Shown: positions 8,306 to 16,282, counted from the first letter of the stretch. The stretch: 42,340 nt of DNA from Pseudanabaena biceps PCC 7429 (GCF_000332215.1 NZ_ALWB01000013.1:1-42340), one strand, 5' to 3'. The notes: generated from the letters alone by a model not told the origin. A program made the numbers and translations.

Positions 8306-10135
8306 TTACATATTAGGAATAAATAAGATTTCTTGTGGACTAATTTCAAGGTTGTCAGACTCTAGTGCACTTTGTATTGAAGTTTGAAGACTTGGATATA
8401 ATGATGCATCTTCATATGCAGCATTTAGCCACTTTTTTCGTTCTTCATCTGCTCCTTCGTTTTGGAATAGTCTAGCAATTTCAAGCATACATGCTATTTC
8501 TATACGAATTGGGATAAAAAATTTGGTTGTCTTGAAGTGTTGTTCAACAAGGGCTTCAGCTTGTTTTCCTTTCCAATCCTGTGTCTTGTCATGAATAACA
8601 TCCACAACGAAACGCTGAAGTCCTTGCATTCTATCTCCAAAAGTGCTTTTCTTTAAAATAGTATCCCAAACTTCTTCGTCACTATTTATCATTTCGAGAT
8701 GAGTACAAAGTAGAGTAATGGCTTGAAGATATTCCTTTTCAGATTTCTTAGAGCTACTAATTAGACTTAGAGCTTGTTCTTTAAGAGCTTTCCAGTCATA
8801 AGATGGATTGGGATCAAAGCGAAAGACTGCCCTACCTGCCATAGAACCTGAGGTTGCTATACCCATAATCAAATCTAAGTCTGTTTGATTTTTTGATATC
8901 TGTTCATGAAGTTTTTCAATGTAGTTATCTTGGTAAATAACAAGGATGTCTTCAAACCAGTTTTGTGCATACTGAGATGTAATACTAAAAAGATTGCCAT
9001 CAGAACTTTTCATGCGGAGGTAGGCTGGATTACGATTTAATCTGATTATGCTATCATCTGATTCCTCTATCCAAGGATGAGAACGAAGATCGATGGCTTC
9101 TTGTTTCTCAATAAACTCTAGTATAATAGAACGGACTACTCGAAATAACCCTCTTAAAGTTAAATATGATGTTTTAACCTTTTCATCCTTTATGTCAATC
9201 GATTCAACCTCTTCAGATCGCTCCGATTCATCGATCAGGAATTGGGGGAGTAGTTTTAAGGCATGAGAAAACGAAGATCTTAAATCATAAGCATTTTCAA
9301 TGTTTTTGCGAATTCGTGAACGTCGTAATTGTGATTTTGAATTACTATTTGATGCTTTGTACAGATCTGGGGGAATATGATCGAGTGCAAAATCAGTAAA
9401 TCTTTTTGTAGCCTTTGGCTGTACGATATCCACCAAAACTCTGCGTAGATCATCAGCCCAAGTCTCATCGAGTGGAGAAATACGTTCATCTTGTAAAAGA
9501 TTATCAATCTTATCTCTTGATGCATTAGACACATTATCCCAAGTAGCTTGATAAGCTGGATGACCATTTGCTAATGCTTCAAGTGCAAACACAAGTAATG
9601 AGTATGAAAGTGTAGGATCACTGGAGAGAACATGAAGAGCACGTTCATATGCAGTAAGAGCTTGACAGATTGCAAGGTATTGTTTTCGAGGTATTGATAA
9701 AGTTTTCTGAAGCCAAGAATTAAGTGCTTCTATCTCTTCATGTCGTAAATTTGATGTATCCCTGAACATATCAGGTAAGATTCTCTTTCCTGCCGAGTGT
9801 TTTTTATTACAGTGTTGGTCAACTTCTTCTGGGGACTGAGCAAAAAACAAATTCATTCGTAGGATCAAGAGGAGCCTAATTTGCTTACATATTGCATCTA
9901 CAGGTGTTGGAGATGAACCAGCGCCAACAAAAATCGAGTAATTATTAATGGCTAATGTCCAAGCATAAGTATTAGAGATTATCCCTCCACCAACAATAAG
10001 AAAAGCTGGACTCAAGAATGTCAGATGTGGAAATTCATGGTTACAAAAAATAGTCCTAAACTCTTGAGTATCTTGGATATTCTCACTTTGAATCTCACTT
10101 TGAATATATTTTAACCAATAGATCTTTTGTAGCAC
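8306..10135 (-). CDS. Large hypothetical protein with Apea-like HEPN features
   Basis: 609 residues from a GTG at 10135; the first ATG inside would remove 93 residues, so the true start is uncertain. The central part resembles Apea-type HEPN domains: the helix SYSLLVFALEALANGHPA at about 182-199 and AYDLRSSFSHALKL at about 283-296 with an R-x4-H pair. In HEPN proteins such a pair can form an RNase site. The C-terminal half is helical without recognised motifs. No HIP1 octamer is seen in its 1.8 kb, whereas flanking genes have several, and the gene is AT-rich, so recent transfer is likely. A defence or RNA-directed role is possible but unproven. Confidence 0.6.
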   Translation of the reverse strand: MLQKIYWLKYIQSEIQSENIQDTQEFRTIFCNHEFPHLTFLSPAFLIVGGGIISNTYAWTLAINNYSIFVGAGSSPTPVDAICKQIRLLLILRMNLFFAQSPEEVDQHCNKKHSAGKRILPDMFRDTSNLRHEEIEALNSWLQKTLSIPRKQYLAICQALTAYERALHVLSSDPTLSYSLLVFALEALANGHPAYQATWDNVSNASRDKIDNLLQDERISPLDETWADDLRRVLVDIVQPKATKRFTDFALDHIPPDLYKASNSNSKSQLRRSRIRKNIENAYDLRSSFSHALKLLPQFLIDESERSEEVESIDIKDEKVKTSYLTLRGLFRVVRSIILEFIEKQEAIDLRSHPWIEESDDSIIRLNRNPAYLRMKSSDGNLFSITSQYAQNWFEDILVIYQDNYIEKLHEQISKNQTDLDLIMGIATSGSMAGRAVFRFDPNPSYDWKALKEQALSLISSSKKSEKEYLQAITLLCTHLEMINSDEEVWDTILKKSTFGDRMQGLQRFVVDVIHDKTQDWKGKQAEALVEQHFKTTKFFIPIRIEIACMLEIARLFQNEGADEERKKWLNAAYEDASLYPSLQTSIQSALESDNLEISPQEILFIPNM

Positions 10136-10366
10136 TAGTAACTATATCCAATTACAAAAAAATTAACTAGCTAAAAAATATTTTAACAATTTAATTATTC
10201 TAACTCAGCTATCTAGCTTGTGATGGCATAGTAAACATCTTACTATCGGTGACAAAGCGATCGCGCTTGATGATGACAAAAGGCGATCACCTATTTCTTC
10301 CTTACTCAACTTTTGATGTTTGAGGCGATTATTTTTGTCTACAAGGCTCTGCTAGCGATCGCAATA

Positions 10367-10525
10367 TTATTCAGTAGCAAGAACCAAGCGAAATCCAATA
10401 TGAGTAGTTCCTGTATCAGGAGACTCCGACTCACGCGCCGCAAGACGATAGCGACTAAAGTAATTGAGAGTGTAGAGATAGGAGCCTCAAAAACTAGCAG
10501 CGCGATCGCGAAAAGGCAGACAAGT
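10367..10525 (-). pseudogene. C-terminal remnant of a formylglycine-generating-enzyme-like (SUMF1-type) gene
   Basis: Minus-strand codons read LPFRDRAASF, a TGA at 10487-10489, then GSYLYTLNYFSRYRLAAR, ESPDTGTTHIGFRLVLATE and a TAA at 10367. This is the C-terminal signature of SUMF1/FGE proteins (GGSY....YRYR.AAR....PD....N.GFR). The TGA stands where an Arg is expected before GGS. The two catalytic cysteines of true FGE fall at Y and F in this sequence. Everything upstream of about 10525 is replaced by a heptamer repeat array. It is therefore a dead end-piece, probably of an FGE-like paralogue. Its position close to an arylsulfatase is notable. Confidence 0.7.
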
Positions 10526-10541
10526 AAAAACCTATTTTGCA

Positions 10542-10650
10542 TCACCAATCACCAATCACCAATCACCAATCACCAATCACCAATCACCAATCACCAATCA
10601 CCAATCACCAATCACCAATCACCAATCACCAATCACCAATCACCAATCAC
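10542..10650. repeat. Tandem heptamer array (CACCAAT)n, about 15 units
   Basis: The 7-bp unit CACCAAT is repeated without visible interruption for about 109 bp, resembling the short tandemly repeated repetitive (STRR) sequences of cyanobacteria. It lies directly upstream of the FGE-like remnant and downstream of the SDR gene. It is open in more than one frame only because of the unit length and composition, so I do not call a gene from it. Confidence 0.95.
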
Positions 10651-10651
10651 C

Positions 10652-10678
10652 CAAAAGACAAAAGACAAAAGACAAAAG
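10652..10678. repeat. Second heptamer array (CAAAAGA)n, about 4 units
   Basis: The 7-bp unit CAAAAGA follows the CACCAAT array after one or two bases. It has the same period and a different sequence. It ends just before the stop codon of the SDR gene at 10683. Confidence 0.85.
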
Positions 10679-10682
10679 CCAA

Positions 10683-11432
10683 TTACCAATACTGCGTCGT
10701 CGGACGAATCAAAATCTCATTCACATCCACACGTTCTGGTTGACTGACAGCATAGGCGATCGCATTGGCAATATCTTCTGCTTCTAGAGGCGTAATTGAT
10801 TTGCGAAGTGCTTGACTCTTTTCGTAGGCAACGGGATCGGAAATATGCTGATCGATTTCTGTATTCACCATTCCGGGTTCCACAACCGTGACGCGAATAT
10901 TTTGTGGTGTCACTTCCAATCGCAATGCTTCAGAAAAGGCATTCACACCCCATTTCGTTAAGTTATAAAGCCCAATTCCTGCGCGGACAGTTCGACCAGC
11001 TACGGAGGAGACATTGACAATATGTCCAGACTTCTGTTCTAAAAGCGTTGGCAAGACTGCGTGAGTGGCATATAAAACCCCAAAGATATTCACATCAATC
11101 ATTTTGCGCCAATCATCGGTATTCGCATTAGCGATTTGTCCTGCGATCGCAATCCCTGCATTGTTTACCAGAATATCAATCCGCCCAAAGGTTTCTTTGG
11201 TCTTAGCAATTAAGTTCTGTACTTGCGCCTCATCGGTGATATCGGTAATTACTTGGAGAACTTTACCGCCCGATGCTTCAATTTTTTGAGCAACTTCATT
11301 GAGCTTATCGGCGCGTCTAGCAGCGATCACTACATATGCACCCTCCGCAGCCAAGGCGATCGCCGTAGCCGCACCAATACCTGCGGAAGCACCTGTGATA
11401 ATTGCAACTTTACCTGCTAATTTTTTGGTCAT
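10683..11432 (-). CDS. Classical short-chain dehydrogenase/reductase (SDR)
   Basis: 249 residues, the usual length. It is an NAD(P)(H)-dependent alcohol/ketone oxidoreductase of the cytoplasm. The cofactor motif TGASAGIG is at about 14-21, followed by AARR (basic residues favouring NADP), the NNAG motif at about 90-93, catalytic Ser in VSSVAG, and YNLTK as the YxxxK pair. PGMVNTEI follows as expected. Unlike the second SDR at 30078, all catalytic residues are present. The gene is divergent from the ferredoxin operon and has the regulon palindrome 21 bp upstream of its start codon. TATAAG at 11450-11445 on the minus strand could be a -10 box but would give a nearly leaderless mRNA. The substrate is unknown; a carbonyl from organosulfur breakdown is inference. 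Confidence 0.92.
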   Translation of the reverse strand: MTKKLAGKVAIITGASAGIGAATAIALAAEGAYVVIAARRADKLNEVAQKIEASGGKVLQVITDITDEAQVQNLIAKTKETFGRIDILVNNAGIAIAGQIANANTDDWRKMIDVNIFGVLYATHAVLPTLLEQKSGHIVNVSSVAGRTVRAGIGLYNLTKWGVNAFSEALRLEVTPQNIRVTVVEPGMVNTEIDQHISDPVAYEKSQALRKSITPLEAEDIANAIAYAVSQPERVDVNEILIRPTTQYW

Positions 11433-11452
11433 GGGAAATCCTTGCTTATAAT

Positions 11453-11480
11453 TTACGGTATCTACATATTAATGCCGTAG
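11453..11480. promoter_or_regulatory. Regulon palindrome site a (TTACGG-N16-CCGTAG)
   Basis: Half-sites TTACGGTA (11453-11460) and TGCCGTAG (11473-11480) are inverted, and the outer ends are 28 bp apart, as in sites c, d, f and g. It lies between the divergent SDR and ferredoxin genes. Spacing to a -10 box is not as clear here as at the other sites. Confidence 0.7.
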
Positions 11481-11666
11481 TATTTGGGATTTAGTATGTC
11501 ACTAGGGGTGACAAAGAGCAATCAACAAACAATCAAAAAACAATCAAAAAACAATAAAAGTTTAGACAGCAGAATATTTAGTTAAACTAATAATTAGATT
11601 TTCAGAAAATTGTAGTCTGGACGACATTTGTTTTGAATAGGGCTGTGGCAGACTGATACAAATAAT

Positions 11667-11674
11667 CTACGGTA
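11667..11674. promoter_or_regulatory. Regulon half-site b (CTACGGTA) before the ferredoxin operon
   Basis: AATCTACGGTA is a perfect left half-site as in sites d and f, about 50 bp before the ferredoxin start. At the expected distance the right half is degenerate (AGAG instead of GTAG). It may be a weak or single-half site. Confidence 0.5.
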
Positions 11675-11724
11675 AGTCAGTCGGGAAACGAGAGTATTAT
11701 CGGTAATAAGGAGATAAGAAAACT

Positions 11725-12024
11725 GTGATTGAGCTTGTCAGTGCTACCCGTTGTATCCAATGTAATATTTGTGTCTCTGTATGTCCCACCAATGTTTTTG
11801 ATCGTGTTGCCGATGCTCCTCCTGTGATCGCGCGACAAAGCAATTGCCAAACCTGCTTTATGTGCGAGTTGTATTGTCCTGTGGATGCTCTGTATGTAGA
11901 CTCGAATGCCAATGAGCATGTAGTTGTGGATGAAAAGACTCTCATTGCATCGGGAGTTCTCGGCAGCTATCGCAGGAGTGTGGGCTGGAGCAAAGAGAAG
12001 GTTCCTGCTTTAGCAACATCATGA
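11725..12024 (+). CDS. Dicluster 4Fe-4S ferredoxin, AprB-like electron carrier
   Basis: 99 residues from a GTG at 11725, with AAGGAG 12 bp upstream. Two complete iron-sulfur motifs are present: CIQCNICVSVCP at about 10-21 and CQTCFMCELYCP at about 41-52, i.e. eight cysteines for two 4Fe-4S clusters. A short tail follows (VVVDEKTLIASGVLGSYRRS). It is a cytoplasmic electron carrier. Such small ferredoxins pair with flavoproteins of the fumarate reductase/AprA type, and one lies two genes downstream (13260). It is first in a plus-strand operon with an SsuA-like binding protein, the flavoprotein and the arylsulfotransferase-like gene. I infer a redox complex working on a sulfur compound; true APS reductase is not shown. 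Confidence 0.9.
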   Translation: MIELVSATRCIQCNICVSVCPTNVFDRVADAPPVIARQSNCQTCFMCELYCPVDALYVDSNANEHVVVDEKTLIASGVLGSYRRSVGWSKEKVPALATS

Positions 12025-12089
12025 GTTTAGTAGAACAGTTGAGCAAAAATTTAAGAGGTGTGGGTAATGCAACCCAAATCTGGACATAG
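12021..12089 (+). CDS. Possible 22-residue leader/coupling ORF
   Basis: An ATGA overlap with the ferredoxin stop opens MSLVEQLSKNLRGVGNATQI then WT and a stop at 12087-12089. It contains the ribosome site (AAGAGG) and the start of the next gene. It might couple translation of the ferredoxin to the binding protein, or be a chance frame or a remnant. No family is recognised. Confidence 0.25.
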   Translation: MSLVEQLSKNLRGVGNATQIWT

Positions 12090-13116
12090 AATTTTACCTA
12101 AATGGACAAAATCAGCGATCGCGGCGATCGCCATCCTTTCTTTGACCCTAGCTACAAGTGGCTGTAGCACAGGCACGGTGCAAGCAACTAAAGATACTGA
12201 GGCAACCAAGGTCGCCGCCAAGCAAACACCTACGGAATCCTTGGTACTTCGAGTTGGATTTATTAGCTCTGAAAGCAAGGTTCCCATTGGTCCTGAAGGT
12301 TGGGCTTTAGAAAAAAATTGGCTAGTTCCTGAACTCAAGGAATTTGGAATTAGCGAAGTAAAATTTGTGCCTTTTGTCGGAGGTCCCCCTCTGAATGAAG
12401 CGATCGCAGGAAATCGTCTTGATTTAGGAATGTATGGTGATACTCCTGCATTAGCTGGGAGATCGGCAGGTTTGAAGACTGTCATTATCAATCAAAATCG
12501 TGTTGGTAATGATGCCTATTTAATTACTAAGAAAAATGGCGCGAAAACTGTAGAAGAGTTAAAAGGCGAAAAGGTTGGTGTTACCAAAGGAACCTATTTA
12601 CATCGTTATTTACTTGGTCGATTAGAAAAAGCGGGTATTGCTAAGGATGTCAAGCTCGTTCAGGTTTCCACTGCGGATTCTAAAGCAGCACTAGAACGTG
12701 GTGACATTGCGGCTTATCCATTTACGATCGCGATCGGATTGGAGTTGATCGCTCAGGGATATCCTGCGATCGATCAAGCCAAAAATCATAAGGAACTGGT
12801 TGGTTCAGGTGTCACGGTGATAACTGAGGATTTCTTAAAAAAGAATCCTCGGTTTGCCGAGAAATGGGAAAAGATTCGTCTCAAAGCGCTGGAGGATATC
12901 AAAGCAAACCCTGATGCTTTCTATAAGTTTGCATCTAGGGTAAGTGGATATTCTGAGGAAGTCATCAAACAGGCTTATCCCATTGAGCTATTCACGAAAG
13001 AAGCCTTTCCTACGGAAGGTTTGCAACTACTCAATTCCACTAAGCAGTTTCTCGCCGATCAGAAGTTGTTAAAAACCAACTTTGAGATTAAAGAATGGCA
13101 GTCGCCTAGTTCTTAG
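12067..13116 (+). CDS. SsuA-like ABC transporter substrate-binding lipoprotein
   Basis: 349 residues from ATG 12067, supported by AAGAGG 8 bp upstream. Residues about 15-33 form a signal peptide with lipobox LATSGC, so it should be a lipid-anchored periplasmic protein. The rest is of the NMT1/SsuA fold: LRVGFISSESKVP, VGGPPLNEAIAGNRLDLGMYGDTPAL (the ligand-pocket region in SsuA), VEELKGEKVGVTKGTYLHRYL, and ALERGDIAAYPF. The expected ligand is an alkanesulfonate or similar anion. No ATPase or permease gene is next to it; the only ones in the window are at 33045 and 35308. It is in an operon between the ferredoxin and the flavoprotein. Confidence 0.87.
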   Translation: MQPKSGHRILPKWTKSAIAAIAILSLTLATSGCSTGTVQATKDTEATKVAAKQTPTESLVLRVGFISSESKVPIGPEGWALEKNWLVPELKEFGISEVKFVPFVGGPPLNEAIAGNRLDLGMYGDTPALAGRSAGLKTVIINQNRVGNDAYLITKKNGAKTVEELKGEKVGVTKGTYLHRYLLGRLEKAGIAKDVKLVQVSTADSKAALERGDIAAYPFTIAIGLELIAQGYPAIDQAKNHKELVGSGVTVITEDFLKKNPRFAEKWEKIRLKALEDIKANPDAFYKFASRVSGYSEEVIKQAYPIELFTKEAFPTEGLQLLNSTKQFLADQKLLKTNFEIKEWQSPSS

Positions 13117-13117
13117 A

Positions 13118-13197
13118 GATCCCCCCAGCCCCCCTAAAAAAGGGGGGAGAATTTTTTCTATCTTCTTCCCCCTTTTTTAGGGGGATTGAGGGGGATC
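13118..13197. repeat. Poly-C/poly-G inverted repeat, copy P1
   Basis: GATCCCCCCAGCCCCCCTA...GGGGGGAGA, spacer, TTCCCCCTTTTTTAGGGGG...GGGGGATC. It folds into a long imperfect stem with nested hairpins. Six other copies are in the window. It lies between the binding-protein gene and the flavoprotein gene of one operon. Confidence 0.9.
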
Positions 13198-13259
13198 GAA
13201 ACCTTAAACCGTAGACAGATCTCAAACTTATCGCCAAATTATTAATTGAGGAAAACATT

Positions 13260-14879
13260 ATGTCTCGCCAATCAAGCTCTCTCTCTGAACTAAATTTAGA
13301 AGCAGATGTATTAGTTATCGGTGGTGGTCCCGCAGGTACTTGGTCAGCATGGAGTGCTGCTCAAAGTGGCTCAAAGGTGATTCTCGTAGATAAGGGCTAT
13401 TGTGGAACCAGTGGTGCTGCCGCCGCCGCAGGCAATGGCGTATGGTACATTCCCCCCGATCCAGAACAGCGCGAACAAGCAATGGCAAGTCGGGAAGCAA
13501 TGGGCGGTTTCTTAGCCGATCGCAATTGGATGCAGCGCGTACTCGATCGCACCTATGACAATGTAAATACCTTGGCTGACTGGGGCTATCCTTTCCAAAT
13601 CGATAACGATGGTCAACCCATTAAGCGATCGCTGCAAGGTCCCGAATACCTGCGCCTAATGCGGAAAAAGATTCGCAAAGCAGGTGTGGAAATTCTGGAT
13701 AACAGTCCTGCCTTGGAATTGCTGGTTGATAACGAAGGTGCAGTTGCTGGCGCAAGAGGAGTTAATCGTCAGGCTGGTGAAAGCTGGACTGTGAAATCAT
13801 CGGCGGTAATTATTGCCACAGGTGGTTGCGCTTTCTTGAGCAAATCCCTCGGTTGCAATGTGCTGACTGGCGATGGCTACTTAATGGCTGCTGAAGCAGG
13901 AGCCGATTTCTCAGGGATGGAATTTTCCAATGCCTATGCGATCGCCCCTAGAGATTCATCGGTTACCAAAACTCGCTTCTATTCATGGGCTTCCTTTACC
14001 TACGAAGATGGCACGCTCATTGATGGAGCAGGATCGGCAAAGGGTCGTTCTGTGATTGCCAAGACTCTGATCGATCAGCCCGTCTATGCTCGTCTCGATA
14101 ACGAAGTCACTGACGAGATCAGAGATTGGATGCGGGCTTCTCAACCCAATTTCTTTATCTATTTCGATCGTGCTGGCATTGATCCCTTTACTGATCGCTT
14201 CCCAATCACCCTACGTCTAGAAGGCACTGTACGCGGTACTGGTGGCATTCGCATAGCTGATTACTCCTGCGCTACTTCCGTAGCAGGGCTCTACGCCGCA
14301 GGGGACGCAGCCACTCGCGAATTAATTTGCGGAGGCTTCACTGGTGGTGGTAGCCATAATGCAGCTTGGGCGACTTCTTCAGGCTATTGGGCAGGTCAAT
14401 CGGCGGCGGAATATGCAGTGCGTTTAGGAGCAAAAGTTAGCGATCGCCAAGTGCGTGCGGTTGGTGATGCAGGGCTACAACAGGATGGACGCAAAGCCTT
14501 TAATCCTGAAGAAGCGATCGCCACCACCCAAGGCGAAGTCTTCCCCTACGATCGCAACTGGTTCCGTTCGGAAACCACTCTCAAAGCTTCTCTCCAAAAT
14601 CTCGACCATCTATGGAATGAAATCCGCAACAGTGGCGCACAGACAAAGGAGCAAATTGTCCGTGCCCGTGAAGCTGCTTCAATGGTGGCGACAGCGAGAT
14701 GGATGTATAACAGTGGCTTAGCCCGCACCGAAAGCCGTGGAATGCACCGTCGGACTGATTTCAACAAGCAAGATGCTAATCAGCATTACCGTCTGCTTAG
14801 CGGCGGTCTCGATCAAGTTTGGGTCAAACCTGATGTTGAGTCGGTCAAGGTTGAGAAGAAAGAATTATTAACAGTTTAA
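13260..14879 (+). CDS. FAD-binding oxidoreductase of the fumarate reductase/SdhA/AprA superfamily
   Basis: 539 residues, cytoplasmic. The dinucleotide motif VLVIGGGPAG is at 17-26, followed by VDKGYCGTSGAAAAAGNGVW, where SdhA-type proteins have the flavin contact loop. RGTGGIRIADYSCATSVAGLYAAGD and GGFTGGGSHNAAWA (about 320-370) are the FAD-contacting second half typical of the family. It is shorter than AprA (about 650 residues) and ends with a helical tail containing SRGMHRRTDF, as in SdhA/AprA. Electrons probably come from or go to the ferredoxin at 11725. I infer oxidation or reduction of a small sulfur or carboxylic substrate. Weak ribosome signal TTGAGGAA lies before the ATG. The specific reaction is unknown. 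Confidence 0.88.
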   Translation: MSRQSSSLSELNLEADVLVIGGGPAGTWSAWSAAQSGSKVILVDKGYCGTSGAAAAAGNGVWYIPPDPEQREQAMASREAMGGFLADRNWMQRVLDRTYDNVNTLADWGYPFQIDNDGQPIKRSLQGPEYLRLMRKKIRKAGVEILDNSPALELLVDNEGAVAGARGVNRQAGESWTVKSSAVIIATGGCAFLSKSLGCNVLTGDGYLMAAEAGADFSGMEFSNAYAIAPRDSSVTKTRFYSWASFTYEDGTLIDGAGSAKGRSVIAKTLIDQPVYARLDNEVTDEIRDWMRASQPNFFIYFDRAGIDPFTDRFPITLRLEGTVRGTGGIRIADYSCATSVAGLYAAGDAATRELICGGFTGGGSHNAAWATSSGYWAGQSAAEYAVRLGAKVSDRQVRAVGDAGLQQDGRKAFNPEEAIATTQGEVFPYDRNWFRSETTLKASLQNLDHLWNEIRNSGAQTKEQIVRAREAASMVATARWMYNSGLARTESRGMHRRTDFNKQDANQHYRLLSGGLDQVWVKPDVESVKVEKKELLTV

Positions 14880-14932
14880 GTTCCCTCACCACCTCACCCA
14901 TAGCTTCCCTGTAAGGCTCATGAGTTATTGAA

Positions 14933-15007
14933 GATCCCCCCGAGCCCCCCTTAAAAAGGGGGAGAAAAGAAAATTCTCCCCCCTTTTTAAGGGGGGCTCG
15001 GGGGATC
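14933..15007. repeat. Poly-C/poly-G inverted repeat, copy P2
   Basis: Nearly perfect arms: GATCCCCCCGAGCCCCCC on the left, GGGGGGCTCGGGGGATC on the right, with an inner AAAATTCTCCC hairpin. It lies between the flavoprotein and the arylsulfotransferase-like gene, where it could slow the polymerase or protect mRNA ends. Confidence 0.92.
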
Positions 15008-15048
15008 TTCACGTTGAAACGTAGACAGAGAGAATAAAAGAGACAAAA

Positions 15049-16221
15049 ATGATGATCGCAATCGAAAAACCTAGTCAACAGCCCAATCAACAAACTGAAA
15101 TTAATCAACCCGTCGATCAAAATACCGTTCGCCGTCGTGGGACAGGGCTTCGGGCTTACAATCCTACTAAGGCTTTCAAGGGCTATACCCTATTCACTCC
15201 CTTAACAGGACAAGGTGAAATCTATTTGATTGATATTGAAGGCAATCTTGTCCATGAATGGAAATTACCCTATGCTCCTGGACTCTATGCCTATTTTTTA
15301 CCTAATGGAAATCTGTTCTATAACGGCAAAATCGTAGAAAATCCACCAAGGTTTCCTGCATGGCAAAACTTTAAGGGTGGTGTAGTTACCGAAATTGAGC
15401 CTTCAGGCAAAATCGTTTGGGAATATCAACATCCCGATCATCATCATGACGCGCGACGCTTGAAAAATGGTAATACAATCATTTTGGCGATCGAGAAGGT
15501 TCCTGCCGAGCTAGTTCCCAAAATCCAAGGTGGCGTTCCCAATAGCGAAGTCAATGGCACAGATATTTACTCTGATGTGCTTTACGAAGTCACTCCTACG
15601 GGCGAGATTGTCTGGACATGGCACGCCCACGAACATCTCGATCCTGAAACTGACATCATCACCAAGCAGGACTCGCGCCATGAATGGAGTCATGGCAACA
15701 CAGTCGGCGAACTAGCCGATGGCAATATTATCGTCAGTTTCCGTAATATTTCCACAGTTGCAATTATCGATCGCCAAACCAGCGAAATTATCTGGCGCTT
15801 GGGGGCCGATGTTTTAGCCCATCAACATTATCCCCATGAATTAGAGAATGGTAATATTCTCATTTTCGATAATGGAACCCATCGTCAAAATGTGGCGCTA
15901 CCATACTCTCGTGTCATCGAAGTAAATCGCGCCACTAAGGAAATTGTCTGGCAATATCACGATAAACCTGCTCAGAACTTCTTCAGCCCTTATATTTCAG
16001 GGGCTCAGCGCTTACCCAATGGCAATACTTTGATTACGGAAGGTAACTTTGGGCGCTTCTTTGAAGTAACTAGTGACGGTGAAATTGTATGGGAATATAT
16101 CAACCCCTATTTTGCGAGACGGAATTCGGGCGATATTCCTCCCCTTGCTCAAGGAGAAAACAATGCTGTCTTTCGTGCTTTTAGATATGCGGCGAAAGAA
16201 ATTCCTTGGTTGAAGAAATAA
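15049..16221 (+). CDS. Arylsulfotransferase (ASST)-family beta-propeller protein
   Basis: 390 residues; ATGATG start after AAAAGAGAC. The protein is built of repeated blades with the pattern LxNGNxL...G-E-I-V-W: GGVVTEIEPSGKIVWEYQHP, LYEVTPTGEIVWTWHAHEHL, TVGELADGNIIVSF, RLPNGNTLITEG, FFEVTSDGEIVWEY. This is the Arylsulfotran_2/ASST propeller, which in the enterobacterial enzyme moves a sulfuryl group between phenols through a histidine. Conserved-looking histidine sites are HPDHHHDARRL, SRHEWSHGNT and HQHYPHEL. Unlike classical periplasmic ASST it has no signal peptide, so it is probably cytoplasmic. A strong terminator follows. Sulfuryl transfer or hydrolysis is expected, with the acceptor unknown. 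Confidence 0.85.
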   Translation: MMIAIEKPSQQPNQQTEINQPVDQNTVRRRGTGLRAYNPTKAFKGYTLFTPLTGQGEIYLIDIEGNLVHEWKLPYAPGLYAYFLPNGNLFYNGKIVENPPRFPAWQNFKGGVVTEIEPSGKIVWEYQHPDHHHDARRLKNGNTIILAIEKVPAELVPKIQGGVPNSEVNGTDIYSDVLYEVTPTGEIVWTWHAHEHLDPETDIITKQDSRHEWSHGNTVGELADGNIIVSFRNISTVAIIDRQTSEIIWRLGADVLAHQHYPHELENGNILIFDNGTHRQNVALPYSRVIEVNRATKEIVWQYHDKPAQNFFSPYISGAQRLPNGNTLITEGNFGRFFEVTSDGEIVWEYINPYFARRNSGDIPPLAQGENNAVFRAFRYAAKEIPWLKK

Positions 16222-16247
16222 AGTGATTAGGCAAACTTAAAAATCAC

Positions 16248-16282
16248 AAAAAAGAGTTGATACTTTATATCAACTCTTTTTT
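16248..16282 (+). terminator. Rho-independent terminator of the ferredoxin-to-ASST operon
   Basis: Two perfect 15-bp arms, AAAAAAGAGTTGATA and its complement, with loop CTTTA; the right arm ends in TTTTTT. It begins 26 bp after the ASST-like stop codon. Confidence 0.9.

Noticed and set aside
10542-10650. CRISPR array
   Set aside because: The unit is 7 bp with no spacers, so it is a simple tandem repeat.
10313-10747. 144-codon plus-strand frame with repeated NHQSPIT
   Set aside because: Driven by the heptamer array; the upstream part is antisense to the FGE-like remnant.
13260-14879. True adenylylsulfate reductase AprA
   Set aside because: The superfamily fits, but the protein is about 100 residues shorter and the neighbours are transporter and ASST genes rather than a sulfate-reduction set.
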